DNA of 64,000 nt, taken from NCBI GenBank assembly GCA_016125335.1, contig WGLY01000004.1, positions 82,677-146,676 of the forward strand. Direction: 5' to 3'. Of the stretch, positions 8,464 through 17,133 are shown piece by piece; position 1 is the stretch's first letter, and each line of letters begins with the position of its first letter. This DNA comes from Frankiales bacterium (GTDB lineage Bacteria; Actinomycetota; Actinomycetes; S36-B12; CAIYMF01). The position numbers and the translations under genes were made by a program. Below the pieces are notes generated by a model that was not told the origin of the DNA, made no database searches, and was given only the letters and a program-made list of their open reading frames with translations.

Positions 8464-9369
8464 GTGGGACTTCCCGTCGCCATCATCGGTTCCGGCAACA
8501 TCGGCACCGACCTCATGTACAAGATCGAGCGCTCCCCCTCGCTCGACCTGGTCGCGCTGATCGGGATCGACCCCGACAGCGAGGGCCTGGCCCGCGCCCG
8601 CGCCCGGGGCTACGAGGCGCCGCACACCGGGATCGACTGGGTGCGCGAGCACCCCGACTCCGTGCGCATGGTGTTCGACGCCACGAGCGCCTACGTGCAC
8701 GTGCGCCACGCCAAGGTGCTCGCCGAGCTGGGCATCCGTGCCATCGACCTGACTCCGGCGGCGCGCGGACCCAAGGTCATCGCCGCGGTCAACCTCGAGG
8801 AGCACCTCGACGCGCCGAACATCAACATGGTCACCTGCGGCGGCCAGGCAACCACCCCGATGGTCGCCGCCGTCAGCCGGGTCACCCGGGTGCCCTACGC
8901 GGAGATGGTGTCGGCGGTCTCGTCCCGCTCGGCCGGGCCGGGCACGCGGCAGAACATCGACGAGTTCACGCGCACGACGGCGAAGGCGCTCGAGGAGATC
9001 GGCGGTGCCGAGATCGGCAAGGCCATCATCATCCTCAACCCGGCCGAGCCACCGATCCTCATGCGCAACACCGTGTTCTGCGGGCTGCCTGAGGGGACCG
9101 ACCACGCGGCCGTGCTGTCCTCGATCGAGGCGATGGTCGCCGACGTCGCCCGCTACGTCCCCGGCTACCGGCTCAAGCAGCGCCCGGTGATCGAGGAGGG
9201 CCCGTTCAACACCCCCGGCGGCCTCGTGCCGCACCGCGTCGTGATCCTCCTCGAGGTGGAGGGCGCGGGCGACTACCTGCCCACCTACGCCGGCAACCTC
9301 GACATCATGACCGCCGCCGCAGTGCGCGTCGGCGAGGCCATCGCGTCCCACCAGGAGGTCGCGGCATGA
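8464..9369 (+). CDS. dmpF: Acylating acetaldehyde dehydrogenase
   Basis: A 301-aa NAD-dependent enzyme converting acetaldehyde plus CoA to acetyl-CoA. The N-terminal Rossmann motif is [16 protein letters not shown]. The catalytic cysteine is in [12 protein letters not shown] (Cys125). Length and motifs match DmpF/MhpF/BphJ. In this family the enzyme forms a channelling complex with the aldolase, which here is encoded next with a four-base ATGA overlap, supporting equimolar synthesis. It starts at a GTG 11 bp after the hydratase stop. Confidence 0.93.
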   Translation: MGLPVAIIGSGNIGTDLMYKIERSPSLDLVALIGIDPDSEGLARARARGYEAPHTGIDWVREHPDSVRMVFDATSAYVHVRHAKVLAELGIRAIDLTPAARGPKVIAAVNLEEHLDAPNINMVTCGGQATTPMVAAVSRVTRVPYAEMVSAVSSRSAGPGTRQNIDEFTRTTAKALEEIGGAEIGKAIIILNPAEPPILMRNTVFCGLPEGTDHAAVLSSIEAMVADVARYVPGYRLKQRPVIEEGPFNTPGGLVPHRVVILLEVEGAGDYLPTYAGNLDIMTAAAVRVGEAIASHQEVAA

Positions 9370-10427
9370 GCACCGCTCCCGACACCGGCCGCACCGAGGT
9401 GACGCGGGACTTCCGCCTCATCGACTCCACGCTGCGCGACGGCTCGCACGCCATCTCGCACCAGTACGACGTCGACCAGGTCGTCGCCATCGTCCGCGGG
9501 CTCGACGCCGCCGGCGTCCAGGTCATCGAGGTGGCCCACGGCGACGGGCTCGGCGGCTCGTCGTTCAACTACGGCTTCAGCAAGGTGGACGAGCTGGCCC
9601 TGGTCGAGGCGGCCGTCGGGGCCACCACGCAGGCCCAGATCGCCTGCCTGCTCGTGCCCGGCATCGGCACCGTCGACGACCTCAAGCGGGTGCGCGACCT
9701 CGGCGTGGGCGTGGCCCGCATCGCCGTGCACTGCACGGAGGCCGACATCACCGAGCAGCACATCAAGGCCGCCAAGGACCTCGGCATGGAGGCCGTCGGC
9801 TTCCTCATGATGGCCCACATGAACGACCCGAAGGGTCTGCTCCAGCAGGCCCGCCTCCTCGAGTCCTACGGCGCGGACACCGTCTACTTCGCGGACTCCG
9901 CGGGCGCGCTCACCACGAACGAGGTGCGGGCCCGCGTGGCCGAGATCGTGGGCGGCATCGACGTACCGCTCGGGGTGCACGCCCACCAGAACCTGTCGCT
10001 GGCCGTGGCCAACAGCATCGCCGCCTACGAGGAGGGGGCGCGCAACCTCGACGGCACCAGCGCCGGCCTCGGCGCGGGCGCCGGCAACTGCCCCACCGAG
10101 ATCCTCGCGGCCGTGTGCGAGAAGAACGGCATCGAGTCCGGCGTCGACGTGCTGAAGCTGATGGACGTCGCCGAGGAGGTCACCCGGCCGCTCATGAGCC
10201 GCCAGCAGGTGGTCGACCGCGCCGGCCTGCTGCTCGGGTACGCCGGGGTCTACGGGTCGTTCCTGCTGCACGCGCAGCGTGCGGCCGAGCGCTACGGCGT
10301 CTCGCAGGCCGACATCCTGCTCGAGCTCGGTCGGCGCAAGGTGGTCGGCGGCCAAGAGGACATGATCATCGACGTCGCGCTCGAGCTCGCCGGGGCGCAC
10401 GCCGACGCGGAGGCGACGGCGTCGTGA
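9366..10427 (+). CDS. dmpG: 4-hydroxy-2-oxovalerate aldolase
   Basis: A 353-aa DRE-TIM metalloaldolase. The family signature is seen as [14 protein letters not shown] near residue 17, with the metal-binding HxH near residue 207 in [10 protein letters not shown] and later AGAGNCPTE. It splits 4-hydroxy-2-oxovalerate into pyruvate and acetaldehyde, passing the aldehyde to the dehydrogenase encoded just upstream. It overlaps its neighbours on both sides (ATGA and GTGA), so the block is tightly coupled in translation. Confidence 0.93.
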   Translation: MSTAPDTGRTEVTRDFRLIDSTLRDGSHAISHQYDVDQVVAIVRGLDAAGVQVIEVAHGDGLGGSSFNYGFSKVDELALVEAAVGATTQAQIACLLVPGIGTVDDLKRVRDLGVGVARIAVHCTEADITEQHIKAAKDLGMEAVGFLMMAHMNDPKGLLQQARLLESYGADTVYFADSAGALTTNEVRARVAEIVGGIDVPLGVHAHQNLSLAVANSIAAYEEGARNLDGTSAGLGAGAGNCPTEILAAVCEKNGIESGVDVLKLMDVAEEVTRPLMSRQQVVDRAGLLLGYAGVYGSFLLHAQRAAERYGVSQADILLELGRRKVVGGQEDMIIDVALELAGAHADAEATAS

Positions 10428-11197
10428 GCGACATCGCGCCCTTCGTCGACCGGCTGCTCGGCGCGGTCAGCGAGCGCCGCGCCCTCGAGCCGCTGTCGGC
10501 GAGCATGGAGCTCGACGAGGACACCGCCCTACTGGTGCAGGAGGCCGTGGTGCGCGCCCGCGTCGAGGCGGGTCACGCCGTCGTCGGCGCGAAGCTCGGG
10601 CTGACCAGTGCCGCCAAGCAGCGCCAGATGAAGGTCGACCGGCCGCTCTACGGCTGGCTCACCGCCGACATGGCGCTCGACACGGGTGCGGCGCTGCACT
10701 GCGAGCGGTTCATCCAGCCCCGGGTCGAGCCGGAGATCGCGTTCCTGCTCGGGCGCGACCTCGAGGGTCCGGACGTCACCGCCGCCCAGGTGCTCGCCGC
10801 GACCGAGGCCTGCTTCGGGGCCATCGACGTGCTGGACTCCCGCTACGCGGGCTACTCCTTCACCTTCGACGACGTCACCGCCGACAACGCGTCCTCGGCC
10901 GGCTTCGTGCTGGGCGGCACCGCGCTCGACCCCTACGGCATCGACCTGCGCCTCACCGGCTGCGTGCTCGAGCGCAACGGCGAGCTGGTGTCCACCGCCG
11001 CCGGCGCCGCGGTCATGGGCCACCCGGCCACGGCGGTGGCCTGGCTGGTGCGTGCGCTCGCGCGGCGCGACCAGGGGCTCGAGGCGGGTCACGTCGTCAT
11101 GGCGGGCGGGATGACCGAGGCCATCCCCGTTGCGCCGGGCGACACCGTCGTGGCCCGTTTCGACCGGCTCGGCTCCGTCGAGCTCGCCTGCCGTTAA
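10424..11197 (+). CDS. dmpH: 4-oxalocrotonate (2-oxo-3-hexenedioate) decarboxylase
   Basis: A 257-aa paralogue of the hydratase at 7664. GAKLGLTS, QPRVEPEIAFLLGRDLEGP (metal-binding ExE) and DSRYAGYSFTFDDVTADNAS match the DmpH/XylI decarboxylase subgroup. It decarboxylates 2-oxo-3-hexenedioate to 2-oxopent-4-enoate. In the known pathway it works as a complex with the hydratase. It starts at a GTG overlapping the aldolase stop by four bases. Confidence 0.85.
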   Translation: MSDIAPFVDRLLGAVSERRALEPLSASMELDEDTALLVQEAVVRARVEAGHAVVGAKLGLTSAAKQRQMKVDRPLYGWLTADMALDTGAALHCERFIQPRVEPEIAFLLGRDLEGPDVTAAQVLAATEACFGAIDVLDSRYAGYSFTFDDVTADNASSAGFVLGGTALDPYGIDLRLTGCVLERNGELVSTAAGAAVMGHPATAVAWLVRALARRDQGLEAGHVVMAGGMTEAIPVAPGDTVVARFDRLGSVELACR

Positions 11198-11209
11198 GGA
11201 GGTCCGACG

Positions 11210-11434
11210 ATGCCGCTCATCCAGGTGACCATGGTCGAGGGCCGCACCGTGGAGCAGAAGCACGCGCTCATCTCCGGCCTGACCGACGCCATGGCCGAGG
11301 CCACGGGCACCCCTCGCGACCGCATCCGCGTCGCCATCTACGAGATCACCGGCGAGGACTGGGGCGTCGGCGGCGTCCCCTACTCCGTCGCCCGGGCCCC
11401 CCAGCCACCCGCCCCGGAAGGAACCCAGCCATGA
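11210..11434 (+). CDS. dmpI: 4-oxalocrotonate tautomerase
   Basis: A 74-aa tautomerase superfamily protein. After removal of Met the catalytic Pro1 begins PLIQVTMVEGRT. Arg11 and Arg39 (DRIRVAIYEI) are in the canonical positions. The position equivalent to Phe50 is Trp (EDWGVGG). It converts the enol form of 4-oxalocrotonate to the keto form used by the decarboxylase. A strong AAGGAGG lies 8 bp before the ATG. The C-terminal tail is about 12 residues longer than in the 62-aa 4-OT. The stop overlaps the dehydrogenase start by ATGA. Confidence 0.92.
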   Translation: MPLIQVTMVEGRTVEQKHALISGLTDAMAEATGTPRDRIRVAIYEITGEDWGVGGVPYSVARAPQPPAPEGTQP

Positions 11435-12915
11435 CCTCCGCGCCCCTCGTCGACCAGCCCCGCGCGGTCCGCCACTTCATCGACGGGCAGTGGGTGGACT
11501 CCCTCGACGGCGCCACCTTCGACTCCGTGTCCCCCATCGACAACTCGGTCGTGGCCACCGTGGCGGAGGGGTCGACCGCCGACGCCGACCGCGCCGTCGC
11601 GGCCGCACGGCGCGCTTTCGACGAGGGCCCGTGGCCGCGGATGTCGCCCGCCGAGCGGCGGCGCATCATCCACCGCGCCGCGGCCCTCATCGAGGAGCGG
11701 CTCGACGAGCTCGCGCTCTGGGAGACGCTCGACATGGGCAAGCCCATCAGCGAGTGCCGCACCAAGGACGTGCCGCGCACGGCGTACAACTTCCGCTTCT
11801 TCGCCGACTTCGCCGAGCAGCAGCACACCGAGGCCTTCCCCCGGCCGTGGGACAAGGTGCTCACGTACACCCTGCGCGAGCCCGTCGGGGTCTCGGCCTG
11901 CATCTCGCCGTGGAACTTCCCCATGATGCTGGAGTCCTGGAAGGTCGCCCCGGCGCTGGCGTTCGGCAACACCGTGGTCCTCAAGCCCGCGGAGCAGTCG
12001 CCGGTCACCGCGTCCCTGCTGGCCCAGTGCTTCGCCGACGCCGGCATGCCCGAGGGCGTGCTCAACGTGGTGCAGGGCTTCGGCCCGGACGCGGCCGGCG
12101 AGCGGCTCACCACGAGCCCCGGCGTCGACCTGGTCACCTTCACCGGGGAGAGCGCCACGGGGCGGATCATCATGGCCAACGCGGCCGCGACCCTCAAGCG
12201 CGTCTCCTTCGAGCTCGGCGGCAAGAGCGCGAGCATCGTGATGGAGGACGCCGACATGGACCTCGCGGTCAGGGGGACGATCGACGGCATCTTCCGCAAC
12301 CAGGGCGAGGTCTGCCTCGCCGGGTCGCGGCTGCTGGTGCAGCGCTCCGTCTACGACGAGTTCCTGGCCCGCTACGTCGAGGCCGCCGAGTCGCTCGTGG
12401 TGGGCGACCCGCGCGAGGCCGCCACGCAGATCGGGCCGCTGGTCTCCACCGAGCATCTCGACAAGGTGCTCGGCTACCTCGAGCTCGGGCAGGCCGAGGG
12501 CGGCAAGCTCATGACCGGCGGCCACCGGGTCACCGACGGCGCCCTGGCCCGCGGCAACTTCGTGGAGCCCACCGTGTTCGCCGACGTCGACAACTCCTGG
12601 CGCATCGCCCAGGAGGAGATCTTCGGCCCCGTGCAGGTCGTGGTGCCGTTCGACACGGTGGACGAGGCGATCGCGCTCGCCAACGACAACCGCTACGGGC
12701 TCGCCGGCATGGTGTGGACCACCAACCTCGACACCGCGCACCGCGTCGCGCGGGAGGTCCGCACGGGGACGATGTGGGTCAACTGCTTCTTCGTGCGCGA
12801 CCTTCGGGCCCCCTTCGGGGGCATGAAGGACTCCGGCATCGGGCGCGAGGGCGGCGCCTACTCCGAGGAGTTCTTCACCGAGTCCAAGGCCGTCGTCATC
12901 CAGTTCCCGTCCTGA
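11431..12915 (+). CDS. dmpC: 2-hydroxymuconic semialdehyde dehydrogenase
   Basis: A 494-aa NAD-dependent aldehyde dehydrogenase. The general base is in SFELGGKSAS (Glu261) and the nucleophile in NQGEVCLAGSR (Cys295). Cofactor-site residues are in SPWNFPMM. By neighbourhood it oxidises 2-hydroxymuconic semialdehyde from the catechol 2,3-dioxygenases to 4-oxalocrotonate, feeding the tautomerase encoded just upstream. The sequence resembles DmpC/XylG, but related betaine or gamma-aminobutyraldehyde dehydrogenases look similar, so the substrate rests on context. Confidence 0.9.
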   Translation: MTSAPLVDQPRAVRHFIDGQWVDSLDGATFDSVSPIDNSVVATVAEGSTADADRAVAAARRAFDEGPWPRMSPAERRRIIHRAAALIEERLDELALWETLDMGKPISECRTKDVPRTAYNFRFFADFAEQQHTEAFPRPWDKVLTYTLREPVGVSACISPWNFPMMLESWKVAPALAFGNTVVLKPAEQSPVTASLLAQCFADAGMPEGVLNVVQGFGPDAAGERLTTSPGVDLVTFTGESATGRIIMANAAATLKRVSFELGGKSASIVMEDADMDLAVRGTIDGIFRNQGEVCLAGSRLLVQRSVYDEFLARYVEAAESLVVGDPREAATQIGPLVSTEHLDKVLGYLELGQAEGGKLMTGGHRVTDGALARGNFVEPTVFADVDNSWRIAQEEIFGPVQVVVPFDTVDEAIALANDNRYGLAGMVWTTNLDTAHRVAREVRTGTMWVNCFFVRDLRAPFGGMKDSGIGREGGAYSEEFFTESKAVVIQFPS

Positions 12916-12943
12916 GCACGGCACCGGGGACGAGGAGGCACGC

Positions 12944-13306
12944 GTGGCGACCGCACGGGTGAGCGCTGCCGCACTGGCCGGGCCGGGTCGGCTCCGGGTC
13001 GAGGTGGGCGGCTGCGCGGTGCTCCTGGCGCTGGTGGACGGCGTCCCCCACGCCGTGGCCGACGGCTGCCCGCACCGCGGCACGTCGCTGGCGGACGGGG
13101 TGGTGCGCGACGGCGTCGTGACCTGCCCCGCGCATCTCTGGCAGTTCGATCTCAGGTCGGGCGCCCGCCACGACACCCGGGGCGAGGGGCTGGCACGGTA
13201 CGAGGTGAGCGTCGTCGGCGACGAGCTCGAGGTCACCGTGCCGGACGGTCCCCCGGCGCGCAGCCTGCGCGAGGTGCTCCTGGCGCACGCCCGGGGCGAG
13301 GAGTGA
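12944..13306 (+). CDS. Rieske [2Fe-2S] ferredoxin
   Basis: A 120-aa Rieske protein. The cluster ligands are CPHRG (Cys-x-His) near residue 44 and CPAHLWQFD (Cys-x-x-His) near residue 62. The length fits the ferredoxin components of three-component ring-hydroxylating dioxygenases. GAGGAGG precedes the GTG. It lies 28 bp behind the semialdehyde dehydrogenase, so it belongs to the operon. It may deliver electrons to the Rieske oxygenase starting at base 56, or help keep the catechol dioxygenase iron reduced as XylT does. No reductase is present in the window. Confidence 0.88.
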   Translation: MATARVSAAALAGPGRLRVEVGGCAVLLALVDGVPHAVADGCPHRGTSLADGVVRDGVVTCPAHLWQFDLRSGARHDTRGEGLARYEVSVVGDELEVTVPDGPPARSLREVLLAHARGEE

Positions 13307-13346
13307 CGGCCGGCCGGGCCGCACGGGAGGACGAGGAGGTAGGTCG

Positions 13347-13979
13347 GTGACCGGCGTGGACGTGGTGCTGTGGGACATCGGGCAGGTGCTCTACCAGTCG
13401 CCGTTCGAGCGGTTCGGCGAGCTCGAGGCCTACGCCGGGCTGCCGGCCGGGTCGCTGCCGCGCGGGCCGTTCGCACCCGACGGCGACCCCGAGTACGACG
13501 CCGTCGACAGCGGCAAGCGCGACGAGCCGGACTACTGGCGCGACATCGAGGTGCTGGCCCGGCGCACGGTGCCGGACCTGTCCATCTACGACGCGCTGCG
13601 CGAGCTGGGCTGGGACGGGCGCGGCCGGCCCGTGGTGCTCGACCTGCTGGCCGACATCCCGCGCCGCTACCGCCAGGCCGTGCTGACCAACGACGCCACC
13701 AAGTTCCTCGGGGAGGGCTGGCGCCGCACGTGGGAGTACTCCGGGTTCTTCGAGCGCGTCATCGACTCGCTCGACACCGGCGTCCGCAAGCCGGAGGAGC
13801 AGGCGTACCGCACCGCGGTCGAGCTGCTCGACGTCGCGCCGGAGCGCGTGCTGTTCGTGGACGACCTCACGGTGAACGTCGAGGGCGCCCGGGCCGCCGG
13901 CCTGCAGGCCTACCGGTTCGACACCACGGACCCGGCCGGCTCGGTGGCCGGCCTGCGCGAGGTGCTGGCGCTGGGCTGA
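13347..13979 (+). CDS. HAD-superfamily hydrolase
   Basis: A 210-aa HAD hydrolase of the YihX/epoxide-hydrolase-N type. Motif I is VVLWDIGQVLY: the nucleophile Asp10 is present but the second Asp is Gly, as in that subgroup. Motif II is VLTND, motif III lies in VRKPEEQAY and motif IV is LFVDDLTVNVEGA. GGAGGTAGGTCG precedes the GTG. It lies 40 bp behind the ferredoxin and is probably the last gene of the operon. In this setting it could hydrolyse an aryl phosphate or a phosphorylated dead-end product. The substrate is unknown. Confidence 0.82.
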   Translation: MTGVDVVLWDIGQVLYQSPFERFGELEAYAGLPAGSLPRGPFAPDGDPEYDAVDSGKRDEPDYWRDIEVLARRTVPDLSIYDALRELGWDGRGRPVVLDLLADIPRRYRQAVLTNDATKFLGEGWRRTWEYSGFFERVIDSLDTGVRKPEEQAYRTAVELLDVAPERVLFVDDLTVNVEGARAAGLQAYRFDTTDPAGSVAGLREVLALG

Positions 13980-13986
13980 GGCGGGC

Positions 13987-14187
13987 TCAGGAGGCGGTGT
14001 CGCCGCGCCGGCGCAGGTCGCGGGAGTCGAGCACGCTCGTGACCACGATCCCGACCACGAGCAGGGCCTGCACGCTGAGCACCAGCGGGCTGACGTGACC
14101 CAGCGCCTCCACCACCAGCAGGGCGAGGACGCCGACCACGCACAGCAGCCGGAGGCGGAACCAGCGGACGTCGTGCGGGCGCTTCAC
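13987..14187 (-). CDS. Small two-helix membrane protein
   Basis: A 66-aa protein with two hydrophobic helices, LLCVVGVLALLVVEAL (residues 14-29) and PLVLSVQALLVVGIVVTSVL (34-53), flanked by basic ends. AAGGAG lies 7 bp before the GTG start. It follows parE by 62 bp on the same strand and ends 7 bp from the convergent HAD gene. Function unknown. Confidence 0.7.
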   Translation of the reverse strand: MKRPHDVRWFRLRLLCVVGVLALLVVEALGHVSPLVLSVQALLVVGIVVTSVLDSRDLRRRGDTAS

Positions 14188-14249
14188 CGGACGCTCCTTC
14201 CCTCGCTCCGACCGTAGCCCGGGCCGGGCGCGGCCGCGGCCCGACGCGC

Positions 14250-16340
14250 TCAGACGTCGATGCGCGCCCGGTCGAGTCGGGCCGCGCCGTCGACCAGGAA
14301 CTCCTTGCGCGGCGCGACGTCGGTGCCCATGAGCAGGTCGAAGACCTCGGTGGCGGCGTCGACCTCCGACATGGTGATCCGCCGCAGGGTGCGGGTGGCC
14401 GGGTCCATCGTGGTCTCGCGCAGCTGCGCGGCGTCCATCTCGCCGAGGCCCTTGTAGCGCTGCGGCGTGCGGAAGGTGCGGCCCTTCGCGGTGAGGTCGG
14501 CCAGGACGGCGCGGTACTCCTCCTCGCTGTAGGTGTAGACGATCTCGTTCTTCTTCCCGCCCGGGGAGGTCACCTCGAAGCGGTGCAGCGGCGGCACCGC
14601 GGCGTAGACCCGGCCGTCCTCGAGCAGCGGGCGCAGGTAGCGGTGCACCAGGGTGAGCAGCAGGCAGCGGATGCGGGCGCCGTCGACGTCGGCGTCCGAC
14701 ATCAGGATGACCTTGCCGTAGCGCGCCTGGGCCAGGTCGAACGTGCGGCCCGAGCCGGCGCCGATCACCTGGATGATCGCGGCGCACTCCGCGTTCTTGA
14801 GCATGTCCGCGACGGACGCCTTCTGCGTGTTGAGGATCTTGCCGCGGATGGGCAGCAGCGCCTGGTGCTCGGCGTTGCGCGCCAGCTTCGCGGTGCCCAG
14901 CGCGCTGTCGCCCTCGACGATGAACAGCTCGCTGCGGGCGACGTCGTCGCTGCGGCAGTCGGCGAGCTTGGCCGGCAGGGCGGAGGACTCCAGCGCGTTC
15001 TTGCGGCGCTGCACGTCGCGGTGCGCCCGGGCCGCGATGCGCGTGCGCGCCGCGCCGGCGACCTTCTCCAGCACGCTCTTGGCGATCGCCTTGTCGCCGC
15101 GCGGCGGCGAGGCGAACCAGTGGCCGAGCTCCTTGCCCACGACGTGCGCCACGATGCGCGAGGCCGCAGGGGTGCCGAGCACCTCCTTGGTCTGGCCCTC
15201 GAACTGCGGCTCCGCCAGGCGCACCGTGACCACCGCGGTCAGGCCCTCGACGATGTCGTCCTTGACGACGTTGTCCTCGGTGGTCTTGAGCACCTTCTGC
15301 GCCCGCAGCGCCTCGTTCACGCTCTTCACGAGCGCCCGCTCGAAGCCGGCGACGTGGGTGCCGCCCTTGGGGGTGGCGATGATGTTGACGAAGGACCGGA
15401 TGTCGGTGTCGTAGCCGGTGCCCCACCGCAGGGCGACGTCGACGGTGAGCTCTCGCTCGACGTCCTGGGTGCTCATGTGCCCCTTGCCGTCGAGCACGGG
15501 CACCGTCTCGGTGAAGTGGCCGGACCCCTTCAGCCGCAGGACGCCGCTCACCGCCTCGTCGCGGCAGAGGAAGTGGACGAACTCGGTGATGCCGCCCTTG
15601 AAGCAGAACGACTCGGTGGTGGGCTCCGGCCCGCGCTCGTCGTGGATCGCGATGCTCAGGCCGGGCACCAGGAAGGCCTTCTGGCGGGCCTGGGCGCGCA
15701 GGGCCTCGAGGTCGAACTCGGCGTCCTTGACGAAGATCTGGCGGTCCGCCCAGTAGCGCGTGCGGGTGCCGGTGACGCCCTTCTTGGCGCGCCCGGCCAC
15801 GACGAGGCCCGACTTCTTCGTGAACGGGGCGTCCGGGCCCTCGCCGTCGAACACGCCCGGGACGCCCCGGCGGAAGGACATGGTGTGCACCTTGCCGTCG
15901 CGGTCGACCTCGATGTCGAGGCGCTCGGAGAGGGCGTTGACCACGGACGCGCCGACGCCGTGCAGGCCCCCGGACGCGGTGTAGGTGCCGCCGCCGAACT
16001 TGCCGCCGGCGTGCAGGCGGGTCATGACGACCTCGACGCCGGTGAGCCGGGTCTTGGGCTCGACGTCGACCGGGATGCCGCGGCCGTCGTCGCGCACCTC
16101 GACCGAGCCGTCCGCGTGCAGCACGACGTCGATGCTCGTCGCATGGCCGGCGAGCGCCTCGTCGACGGAGTTGTCGATGATCTCCCACAGGCAGTGCATG
16201 AGGCCGCGGCCGTCGGTGGAGCCGATGTACATACCGGGGCGCTTGCGGACCGCGTCGAGGCCCTCGAGCACCGACAGGTGCTTGGCCGAGTAGCCGCCCG
16301 AGGGCTTGCCGGCACGGGCGGCGACGGGCTGGGCGGTCAT
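14250..16340 (-). CDS. parE: DNA topoisomerase IV subunit B (type IIA, ParE/GyrB family)
   Basis: A 696-aa ATPase subunit of a type IIA topoisomerase. The GHKL ATPase region is seen as GLDAVRKRPGMYIGSTDGRG near residue 30, WEIIDNSVDEALAG, and GGLHGVGASVVNAL. The TOPRIM domain has EGDSALGTAK, in place of the EGDSAGGSAK of canonical GyrB, and SDADVDGARI. This variant and the short form without an insert are typical of the actinobacterial ParE branch. The start at 16340 is chosen because MTAQPVAARAGKPSGGYSA leads directly into the conserved region; an upstream reading to 16586 has low-complexity content. The partner ParC is not in the window. Confidence 0.92.
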   Translation of the reverse strand: MTAQPVAARAGKPSGGYSAKHLSVLEGLDAVRKRPGMYIGSTDGRGLMHCLWEIIDNSVDEALAGHATSIDVVLHADGSVEVRDDGRGIPVDVEPKTRLTGVEVVMTRLHAGGKFGGGTYTASGGLHGVGASVVNALSERLDIEVDRDGKVHTMSFRRGVPGVFDGEGPDAPFTKKSGLVVAGRAKKGVTGTRTRYWADRQIFVKDAEFDLEALRAQARQKAFLVPGLSIAIHDERGPEPTTESFCFKGGITEFVHFLCRDEAVSGVLRLKGSGHFTETVPVLDGKGHMSTQDVERELTVDVALRWGTGYDTDIRSFVNIIATPKGGTHVAGFERALVKSVNEALRAQKVLKTTEDNVVKDDIVEGLTAVVTVRLAEPQFEGQTKEVLGTPAASRIVAHVVGKELGHWFASPPRGDKAIAKSVLEKVAGAARTRIAARAHRDVQRRKNALESSALPAKLADCRSDDVARSELFIVEGDSALGTAKLARNAEHQALLPIRGKILNTQKASVADMLKNAECAAIIQVIGAGSGRTFDLAQARYGKVILMSDADVDGARIRCLLLTLVHRYLRPLLEDGRVYAAVPPLHRFEVTSPGGKKNEIVYTYSEEEYRAVLADLTAKGRTFRTPQRYKGLGEMDAAQLRETTMDPATRTLRRITMSEVDAATEVFDLLMGTDVAPRKEFLVDGAARLDRARIDV

Positions 16341-16718
16341 GGTGCGGCACGCTCCGGGGACGGTCGGCGGGAGGCCGGCGCGAGCGCCGGCGCGGCGGCG
16401 GGAGGCGCCCCGCGGCCGTGCCACGAGGGTAGTCGCGCGCGGGGACAGGACCCCCGCGGGGACGCCGCGACACGCGCACCCGGGCCGCTCGTGTGTCCGG
16501 CGTGTGACGGCCGGGTGACGATCGCGGCACACCGGTCCGCAGGCCCCCCACCTGCGGGAGCCTGCGGAGGGTGACGCGCACGACACGCCGCGGGATGGGC
16601 TTGGAGCGCCCGGGTGATCCAGGTCACGATCGGCTTACGCCGGAGGCGAACCAGGGACGCCCTGGGCGGTGCTCGTCGTTGGACCGTGCGAGACTGATGG
16701 CCGACCAGGAGGTAGCCG
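16341..16718. other. Intergenic region between divergent parE and DUF7455 genes
   Basis: About 380 bp without a supported gene. It must hold the promoters of parE (minus) and the DUF7455 gene (plus). I see no convincing -35/-10 pair or large inverted repeat. Confidence 0.5.
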
Positions 16719-16946
16719 ATGACCCCCACGCTGAGCCCGACCACACCGCTCACTGCGCTCGACCGCTGTGACCGCTGTGGCGCCCAGGCGTACGTCCGGG
16801 TCACCCTCGCCGCGGGCGGCGAGCTGCTGTTCTGCGGGCACCACTTCCGCGAGCACGAGGCGCGGCTGCGTCCCCTCGCCCTCGACGTCCAGGACGAGAC
16901 CGCGAAGCTGGCCGAGCCCGCTCCGGTGCGGCCCGAGGACGACTGA
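16719..16946 (+). CDS. DUF7455 small zinc-binding-type protein
   Basis: A 75-aa protein with a CDRCG motif near residue 17 and CGHHFREHE near 39-47, an arrangement that could hold one zinc. This matches the DUF7455 family, which in many actinobacteria lies between the principal sigma factor gene and parE. CCAGGAGGTAGCCG precedes the ATG. Followed 15 bp later by a strong terminator, so it is monocistronic here. Function unknown. Confidence 0.85.
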   Translation: MTPTLSPTTPLTALDRCDRCGAQAYVRVTLAAGGELLFCGHHFREHEARLRPLALDVQDETAKLAEPAPVRPEDD

Positions 16947-16961
16947 GCGACCCCGAACCAC

Positions 16962-16994
16962 CGAAGGCCGCCGACTCCGTGTCGGCGGCCTTCG
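16962..16994 (+). terminator. Intrinsic terminator after the DUF7455 gene
   Basis: A perfect 14-bp stem (CGAAGGCCGCCGAC / GTCGGCGGCCTTCG) with a 5-nt TCCGT loop begins 15 bp past the stop. No long U-tract, as is usual in high-GC actinobacteria. Confidence 0.85.
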
Positions 16995-17066
16995 TCGTGC
17001 GTGACCGGCGTCGGGCGGTGAGGACCGGCGCCACGGCCGCCCGCCCGGGTTCCGGACCCGACGCAC

Positions 17067-17094
17067 GAGGACCCCGGCTGCTGCCGGGGTCCTC
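17067..17094. terminator. Terminator hairpin between convergent genes
   Basis: A perfect 11-bp stem GAGGACCCCGG / CCGGGGTCCTC with a 6-nt loop, 40 bp beyond the end of the membrane protein gene on the minus strand. It may serve either direction. Confidence 0.75.
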
Positions 17095-17133
17095 GGGACG
17101 GTGCGACCTGGTGGGACCGTGAGGTCCGGGAGG

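Noticed and set aside
14250..16340. Assigning this gene as gyrB
   Set aside because: EGDSALGTAK instead of EGDSAGGSAK and the neighbourhood near DUF7455 fit the actinobacterial parE branch better.
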